Assembly: GCA_002917075.1 (NCBI GenBank)
Contig: NTMA01000075.1
Location: 62,001-126,000 of the forward strand
Direction: 5' to 3'
DNA: 64,000 bases
Source of the DNA: Hawksworthiomyces lignivorus
Lineage: Eukaryota > Ascomycota > Sordariomycetes > Ophiostomatales > Ophiostomataceae
Shown: piece after piece, positions 57,584 to 64,000 of the stretch
Position numbering within the stretch: position 1 is the stretch's first letter
How the letters are laid out: each line of letters opens with the position of its first letter
Notes under the pieces: model-generated
What the model was told of the DNA's origin: nothing
The model's input: the letters and a program-made list of their open reading frames with translations, nothing else
Database searches by the model: none
Position numbers and translations under genes: made by a program

Positions 57584-60367
57584 ATGCAGCCACTGTCGAC
57601 CTTGGCCACCATCGTGACTGGTCTGCTCCTACTCCTCCTCTGCTGGGCGTCCGAGACGCAGGCAGCGAGCGACGTGAGCCCGAAACCGCCGAGATACACG
57701 CACAGTCTCCACCCTCTACCGAGACGGCCAATTGCTCGTCAGCACGTTCGCCATGAATGGCACAAACCGGAGCACGTCCGCGGCTGGAGACAGCGCGAGC
57801 GGCTGGCCAGTAATTTCACCATGCCGATGCGCATCGGTCTCACGCAGTCCAACCTGGATCGAGCGCATGACATATTAATGGACATGTATGTAAAACTTGC
57901 TTAGAAGAATGGGGTTGAACGATGATGTGTCTGTAAAGTGTGTCTATAAAGCAATTTCTCAGACAAGTAAACAGATCTGACCCCGATTCCCCCCACTACG
58001 GGAACCATATGTCCGCCGATGAAGTCGTGGACTTCTTTGCTCCGTCTACAGAAACAGTTGATACAGTGTGGTCCTGGGTCGTAAATAACGGTGGCATTGC
58101 GTCTGATCGGCTCTCTCTTTCAACGAACAAGCAGGTAAGTTCAACCCCCCTCCATATAGATATAGGTTCAAGGGGGAATCTCCTAGAAAATCTCCAGGTC
58201 TTAATGACTGACGGACTAGTGGATTCAATTCGAAGCGACGGTTGAAGAAGCTGAGTCTTTGATGCACAGTCGGTACTACAGCTACCAACACGAGAAGAGT
58301 GGTGTCCGATTAGCAGCCTGTCCGGAGTAAGCCAATACCGACATATCTTTGTCTATTACGCGGCAAATAAACCAGAATACGTTGTTGACCAACTAGATAC
58401 TACGTGCCGGCTGACATCCGGCATCATATCGACTACATTACCCCGGGAGTGAAGCTGGCCTCATACGGGTTCCAGGAGAAAGTCAGAGAGCGTGAGAAGA
58501 GGCGGCGTCTGCGGCGCCGCCAACTCAAAGCAAAAGGACAGAGGAAGAAGGTGAAGACAAAGAAGATTAAGCATAATTCAACGGAGACACCGCCATGGGT
58601 CACCGGCGGTTGCGAGCAATCCGTCACCTTCGAGTGCATCAAGGCCCAGTATCGCATTCCCAACGCCACCACTGCCGTTCCAGGAAACGAGCTCGGTATC
58701 TTCCAGTCGCTGAGCGAGCACTACCTGCAGGAAGACCTTGATATATTCTTTTCCTACTCAGCCCCGTAAGCTAAACTGAGCCCATACTCTGTCAAGCCCA
58801 AGGCAGATCCTATTTCCCTCGAGTCGATCTTGTCTCAACAGCAGGCTGATGTGTCCTTCTCTGTGCAGACATATTCCCACTGGCACTGGACCGGAGCTCC
58901 GCGCGATTGATGGGGCGTTTGGGGCGGCATCACTGACGAACCAGGCCGCCATCGGAGAGGAGGCCAACCTTGACTTTGAGCTTGCTATCCCGTTGATCTA
59001 TCCCCAGAAGACGGTGCTCTGGCAGACCGACGACGAGTGGTACGAGAACGACCAGCAGCTGCTGTCGACCAACTACACGGGATTCTTTAATAGTAAGCCA
59101 TTTCCTCTCCTCTCCACGTCCGCCTCCCCAGCCGCTGACACCTGCAAGCCCTATTCGACGCCATCGACGGAAGCTACTGTTCATTTACCGCCTACGACCA
59201 GCACGGCAATTGCGATATGCAAGACTGCCGCGATCCGGTCTACCCTAACCCGCACCCGGGGGGCTACAAGGGCCCGCTGATGTGCGGCACCTACAAGCCG
59301 ACCAACGTTATCGCCATCTCGTACAGCGGCGTCGAGCAGGAGCTGCCGCCCGCGTACATGCAGCGCCAGTGCATCGAGGTGCTCAAGCTGGGCCTGCGCG
59401 GCGTGACCGTGGTCGAGTCGTCGGGCGACAACGGCGTCGGCGGCGAGCGCGTCGACCGCCACGCCGGCTGCCTCGGCGCCAACCGCACCGTCTTCACCCC
59501 ACGCACCATGTCCAACTGCCCGTACGTGCTGTCCGTGGGCGCCACGCTGCTCGTCGGCGTGGGGGTGCCGCCGCCTGCGCTCGGCGACAGCGGCGGCAAC
59601 GGTGGCGGCGGCGGCGGCGCTGCCGGGGCTAGCGCGGCAGGAGGGCCTGGTCTGCTGCCGCGGCCAAAGAGGGGCGGGCCGCACTATGCAGAGGTGGCGC
59701 CGACGTACTTTGCCTCGGGCGGCGGGTTCTCCAACGTCTTTCCCACGCCCAGCTGGCAGCGGCGCGCCGTCGCCGAGTACCTGGCGCGCGCCGACCTCGC
59801 CTTCACCGGCTACGAGGGCTACAACGGCAGCCTGAGCCACGGCACCATGACCTTTGCCAACCACAGCTCCGCGGCCGGCCTGTTCAACCGCAGGGGCCGC
59901 GGCTATCCGGACGTGGCCGCCATCGGAGACAATGTCATCATCATGAACCGGGGCTACACCGACAAGGTGGCCGGGACGTCCATCTCGACGCCCATCTGGG
60001 CGGCCATCTTCACGCTGATCAACGAGGCCCGGCTGCTGGCCAACCGGTCGACCGTCGGCTTTGTGCACCCGATTCTCGTACGTGACAATGCGCCAGGCAG
60101 TAAAATTTTTTATCTTGAGCTAACAAAGCACACAGTACCGACACCCTGAAGTGTTCAACGACATTACAACTGGGAGAAATCCCGGCTGCGGTAGTCCAGG
60201 CTTTTCTGCCGCACGGGGATGGGACCCTGTCACAGGACTCGGGTAAGCCTCTATTCGCCATGCTAGAACAAAAGAAGCTGGAAGAAAACAAGGAGCAATA
60301 TGCGAGCTAACAAATTAGGACACCCAACTTTCCAAGATTGAAAAACTTGTTCATGAACTTTCGGTAG
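57584..60367 (+). CDS. secreted sedolisin / tripeptidyl-peptidase-like serine peptidase (S53)
   Basis: Acid serine-carboxyl peptidase with an inhibitory propeptide. Eight exons: 57584..57885, 57975..58134, 58220..58326, 58397..58765, 58869..59092, 59149..60077, 60136..60242, 60319..60367, all in phase; 748 aa. The signal peptide is MQPLSTLATIVTGLLLLLLC. The Pro-kumamolisin propeptide includes SDPDSPHYGNHMSADEVVDF and WIQFEATVEEAESLMH. The mature domain carries the Glu/Asp pair in EANLD (about E344, D348), the oxyanion Asp in SSGDNG (about D481) and the catalytic Ser in GTSIS (about S665). The calcium-site region follows at VFNDITTGRNPGCG. Two oddities: a very basic insert at about 217-250 near the propeptide junction and a Gly/Ala-rich insert at about 535-555. 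The exon 2 acceptor is the least certain splice site. Convergent with the PDI-like gene. Confidence 0.9.
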
Positions 60368-60548
60368 ATCTTTCATGGCGTACATCTAGATAGATCAGGG
60401 AAAGGGGAGTAGGCGCAGATGAGGTAGAGGTTGTAACAGTGGTCTGTGGAGTTAAACACGATGGCTTAAGATGTCTCAGAGCATAGGTGGTTCTTCTTTT
60501 CATTCATCTCCGCTTCTTGCTAGCAAATATACTTCTGCATCACGCTCT
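60368..60548. other. convergent 3' spacer sedolisin / PDI-like
   Basis: 181 bp between stop codons. No coding signal. Confidence 0.6.
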
Positions 60549-62020
60549 CTAGAGTTCATCATGCGATGCCCCAGAGCTACCTGGCGTCCAGGGCTTGATA
60601 GTTCCCTGAATAATGTCCACCAGAAACTTTTCAACGACTGGCGACGAGATGTCGTGCGACCCGGTATAGGGGAACACATCGCCGTTGCCGGGATTTTGTA
60701 CAGCCAGCGGCCGCCCCTGGCGGCTGGCCAGGCCCAGCGACCCCAGCATGTCGCCGTACTCGCGGACATCGATGGTGGTGAAGGCTAAGTACTCACGGTA
60801 CTTCTTTGCGAGCGGGCGGATTTCGTCGACGTAGGCGCGCCGCTCGCTCTCGCTCCGGTAGAAGAAATGCACGAGACTCTTGCCCATCTAGAGCAGAGTT
60901 GAGGAATCGGAATCGGTTAGCGGCCACGATACGTCGCAGCTGGAACGTGGAACACTGCAACAATGATGAGAGGGGAGATGGACGCACATTTAAAACTTGT
61001 AGCTCGTTGCGCCGTGTTAGCTCGATTACCACTGGCGCGGTGCATAGTCGCACAAAATCGTCGAGAGCGGCCACCGTGGCAAAGTCCGCGCTGGCGTGCT
61101 GTTCGTCGTCTGGCGTATTGAAACAGCGGATGCTCGAGGCTGCGGCCGGGCGCGCAAGGTTTGGTCCTACAGCGAAGGAGTAGCGGTCGCCGTGTGTGCG
61201 GGCAAGGGCGGCGAAGCGGTCGGCCAGGCTGTCGTCTCGGCCGCCGGCGGCGGTGGCATAGTTGGCTATAAACACGACGTCGTCGATTCCCACGAATGAT
61301 GTGATGTTCTTGTCGTCGACATAGGAGAGTGCCGGCCGCAGCGACCGTCGAAGGAACGACACGATACTGCACTCATCAGAGATTGTCAGCTGTTGGCTGC
61401 TAGGTATTCTTTCTGAGATTCATGACGCAATGGAAGGAGAAGACACGAACTCAGGTGCAGCTCTTGGGCCGCGATATCTGCGCGTCTCGGCGTCTTTTTT
61501 AAATAACCGAATGGCCGGGTAGGAAGCCACATCGTACTCATCGCAGAGCTTTGTCTCTACGCCGCAGTCGATGCTGATGATGTTGCTGTCTTTTGTTGTT
61601 TTCTGTACGTCCGCCCATTCTGACTCGAGAGCCTTGCTTGTTTCTCTAGAAACGAAAAAAAATGAGAAATTCCATTCATAAGTAATCTAACCTCAAAAGC
61701 ATGGGTTTCCAATTGAAAATCAGGCGCCTTACAATGATGACTAGATGTGTCAGTTAGCTCGCGATGCAGTAGCGCTTCAATTGTCTTTTTGCTGAGGAGT
61801 ATCTTACCTCGACAACTAATTGATGTCGAACACGAGATTAATATTCAGCTCTTCACCGTTTAATGTATCGAATATGCAAGCGATGCCACTTACATGCCAC
61901 GAGAGTGTAGCTTTTTTGGAGTGCTGTCCGGAAGTCGGGTGAGGTGGAATGCTTCCATGCTGTCGCCGAGCTGGCTGCGGCCAAGAGCAGCAGCCCCGTG
62001 TTAGATGTGACCAACTTCAT
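60549..62020 (-). CDS. PDI-family thioredoxin-fold protein of the ER, HDEL tail, no CxxC seen
   Basis: Six exons fit without a frame conflict: 62020..61894, 61815..61808 (8 nt), 61740..61733 (8 nt), 61645..61451, 61366..60988, 60887..60549; 351 aa. The signal peptide is MKLVTSNTGLLLLAAASSAT. The first thioredoxin strand reads LVAFVESSLETSKALESEW through both microexons, so the usual CxxC position holds no cysteines. The domain continues IDCGVETKLCDEYDVASYPA (cis-Pro region) and RRYRGPR. A second domain starts SFLRRSLRPALSYVDD, and a third has KSLVHFFYRSESERRAYVDE. The last residues are SHDEL, an HDEL-type ER-retention signal. The missing active site argues for a chaperone or adaptor role rather than disulfide exchange (inference). 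The exon 4 donor (GTTCGT) is weak. The gene shares its upstream region with prolyl 4-hydroxylase. Confidence 0.82.
61733..61740 (-). other. candidate 8-nt microexon 2 of PDI-like gene
   Basis: TCATCATT sits between a CATCTAG acceptor and a GTAAGG donor, and joins in phase to both neighbours. Confidence 0.65.
61808..61815 (-). other. candidate 8-nt microexon 1 of PDI-like gene
   Basis: TTGTCGAG sits between a CAATTAG acceptor and a GTAAGA donor. With the last T of exon 1 it encodes Phe-Val-Glu and restores the thioredoxin strand. Confidence 0.65.
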
Positions 62021-62538
62021 TCTCTCGCACAATAGTCACGACAACTTGAATCTTTGATTCACTTTGCTTTCAGCTCATTTCCTCGAGGTAAATGTTGAAG
62101 AAAGACGAGGAAGAGCTTGATGCCATATCTCTCCTCCAACGCACCAGTAGAGGGGGGATGAGGGGAAGATATTTCAAGGGAGCTATGATGTGAGACGATC
62201 TGAGCCGCAAGACAGACCCATGTAGGATACGGGAGGTGAACATAATGGTGCTTGTTTCGTCTGATCAACCTGCCCCTGGAACCATTGTTTCCACTTACAC
62301 GGAGACATGTGGAGGATCTGTGCGCTGACAGCGTTTCATGAGCTGGGGTTGTCAGGATGACAGCATCATTGTGTTCGAGAAGTTCGAGAGCAAACAAGAG
62401 TTGATTTAGCAAAGAAATTAACGAAGGAATGAATTTGCTGTGCTTCACTGCTTTTTGTTGAATAAATGAGCGGTTGTTGATATTTCACACTCCCAAGGAA
62501 AAGACCAAGGAACCGACGACTACTGTATATCCGCCACC
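62021..62538. promoter_or_regulatory. shared divergent promoter, PDI-like / prolyl 4-hydroxylase
   Basis: 518 bp between the two start codons. No open frame or repeat of note was seen. The short distance makes joint regulation plausible. I did not identify a clear unfolded-protein-response element by eye. Confidence 0.55.
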
Positions 62539-63478
62539 ATGCCATCACACTCTCCACGGCGGTCTTTTGCTCGCCTCATTGTTGGAGCTGCTCTGGCTTT
62601 CATCGTGTTTGCAGAGGCCAAGGCGGACTCAGCAGCGCAGCAAAAGCCGATGTCGTCGTCTGGAGGCGATTTTGTCTGCGAGCACCCGCCCTACGAAGCT
62701 CATCTCATCTCTTCATCGCCGCTGGTCGTGTACCTCGCCGGCTTCATAACGCCAGCAGAGCGAGCGCACCTGCGCGAAGCAACGTGAGCAGTGGCGATTC
62801 TACGCCGTGAGGCCCAATTCTTCTGGACCTTTGGGGCATGCTGACGTCTCCCGTAGAAAAGACACATTTGCCCACTCGGCCGTGGCCGACCGGGGCAAGG
62901 CCGACGGCCGCACCATCCACGGCGTGCGCACGTCGCAGTCGACCAACGTGCCGCGCGACGCCGTGGTGCGCTGCATCGAGGAGCGCGCGCTACGTTTCCA
63001 GGGCCTGTTTGCGCCGGCCGACCGCTCCCGCCTCGAGCCGCTGCAGCTCGTCAAGTACGGCTCCGGCCAGCACTACCACTTCCACACGGACTGGTTTACA
63101 GACCCGGTCCACGCCACGGCTGCGCTCGGCGGCAACCGCGCGTCCAGCTTCTTCGCCTACGTGAGCGTGTCCAACGACACCGACGCGGCCGGCCGCCTGC
63201 ACGGCGGCGGCACCAATTTCCCCCTCCTGGACGCCCCCGCCGACGACAAGTGGTGCGCGTACGTCGACTGTGACGAGCCGTGGGAGCGCGGCGTCACGTT
63301 CCGGCCGGTCGAGGGCAACGCCGTCTACTGGGACAACCTGCTGCCCGGCGGCAAGGGCGCCGGTGACCCGCGCACGCTGCATGCGGGGCTGCCTGTCGTC
63401 AGCGGCGAGAAGATCGGCATGAACATTTGGACGCGTGAGGCGAAGCTGTCAGATGATGTACGGGGACCAGATGTGTGA
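62539..63478 (+). CDS. prolyl 4-hydroxylase-like 2-oxoglutarate/Fe(II) dioxygenase, ER type
   Basis: Hydroxylates proline (or another residue) using Fe(II), 2-oxoglutarate and oxygen. Two exons, 62539..62783 and 62857..63478, intron 73 bp; 288 aa. The start sits in a near-ideal context (CCGCCACCATGCC). An N-terminal signal anchor (RLIVGAALAFIVFAEA) follows a basic SPRRS, so the catalytic domain should face the ER lumen. The iron ligands are in HFHTDWF (HxD) and RTLHAGLPV (distal His). The 2-oxoglutarate Lys is in GEKIGMNIWTR. The P4H N-terminal motif YLAGFITPAERAHL and RTSQSTNVP are present. The natural substrate is unknown in fungi. Divergent from the PDI-like HDEL gene, which suggests a common role in the secretory pathway. 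Confidence 0.92.
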
Positions 63479-63762
63479 GATGTAAAATTATTTATTTTTG
63501 AACAGACAGACGAGAACATGACCTCTTGCCTCTGGTTGTGATGCGTAGAAAGGTTATGTAAGATATTATTTTCATGTCAGATAACTCAGCACTCAGATTG
63601 TACATGTGTCCATGACCAAATGAAAAAAGAAAACTAAAAGAAATGTCGCTCTTCATGAATGCCAAACTAGAATCCAAAAGGAAAGGGGGAAACAGAGCAG
63701 CCCCTTGAGCCCTTGTACGCCATTTACTCCATGCTGATGTGTATCACAGGTTTGCCTATCTC
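63479..63762. other. convergent 3' spacer
   Basis: 284 bp between the hydroxylase stop and the stop of the gene entering from the right edge. Nothing coding seen. Confidence 0.5.
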
Positions 63763-64000
63763 TTAGCATTGGCCCACGACCGTTTCTGTGTCGGCTATAT
63801 TCTTTCCAACAGCGACGACAGCGTCGCCGCAGCTGTAGTAATTGGCCATCCAGACGCATTCCATAACAGGGTCGAAGGTCACTGCAAAGAAAAGTCAGAA
63901 ATGAAAGCAAGGGACAAAAATAGAAAGAAACCATCAATGTGAGAGGTCAGAAAATCTAGATTTCGAAGGACGAAGACTCACTGTATGCAGCTCGGATAAA
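63763..64000 (-). CDS. 3' end of an unidentified gene, cut by window edge
   Basis: Partial gene. The visible part is 19 bases of one exon (64000..63982), a 100-bp intron with a GTGAGT donor and a pyrimidine-rich TTTGCAG acceptor, and the last exon (63881..63763). The encoded C-terminus reads FIRAAYMTFDPVMECVWM, then ANYYSCGDAVVAVGKN, and ends VVGQC. Residue choice and phase look coding, and the two Cys plus aromatic residues suggest a folded domain. I do not recognise the family from this fragment. Confidence 0.6.

Overview
The window looks like nuclear DNA of a filamentous ascomycete (Pezizomycotina, most likely Sordariomycetes, perhaps Hypocreales). Genes carry short GT-AG introns of about 55-135 bp, exons are GC-rich, intergenic DNA is AT-richer, and the content is fungal: a HET-domain/ankyrin gene, a fungal ALG11, a MYND/DUF4470 protein and a secreted sedolisin. 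No tRNA, rRNA, CRISPR array or intact transposon was recognised. I assembled the exon models by hand from splice sites and checked each for reading phase; the two ends of the window cut genes.

Layout. 0-0.5 kb: 5' part of a MYND zinc-finger/DUF4470 gene (-). 2.3-10.3 kb is dense with housekeeping genes: gamma-glutamyltranspeptidase (+), ALG11 mannosyltransferase (-), COX18 mitochondrial insertase (+), PEP12-type syntaxin (-). 11.9-15.6 kb: a HET gene with 16 near-identical ankyrin repeats and a broken 17th (-). 15.6-26.3 kb is gene-poor, with one small Cys-rich/Gln-rich gene near 22.6 kb. 26.3-29.5 kb: rhodanese plus tyrosine phosphatase (-). 29.5-34.4 kb has no supported gene and holds a 44-N assembly gap. 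34.4-50.9 kb is dense again: hotdog thioesterase (+), small membrane protein (-), EDC4-like P-body scaffold (+), TRM6 (+), ARPC3/ARC18 (-), an unrecognised 527-aa protein (+). 50.9-55.1 kb has no supported gene. 55.1-63.5 kb is a secretory-pathway block: Cys-rich single-pass surface protein (+), sedolisin peptidase (+), PDI-like HDEL protein (-), prolyl 4-hydroxylase (+). A last minus-strand gene enters from the right edge.

How genes relate. Most neighbours are convergent or divergent pairs of unrelated housekeeping genes. The strongest functional neighbourhood is the right end. A prolyl 4-hydroxylase and a PDI-family ER protein with an HDEL tail are transcribed divergently from one 518-bp region, recalling the alpha/PDI-beta partnership of animal collagen prolyl 4-hydroxylase. 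The PDI-like gene appears to contain two consecutive 8-nt microexons and to lack a CxxC site where one would be expected. I rate this pair and its gene structure as the most interesting observation. Second is the HET-ankyrin gene, whose last repeats are cut off by a one-base frameshift.
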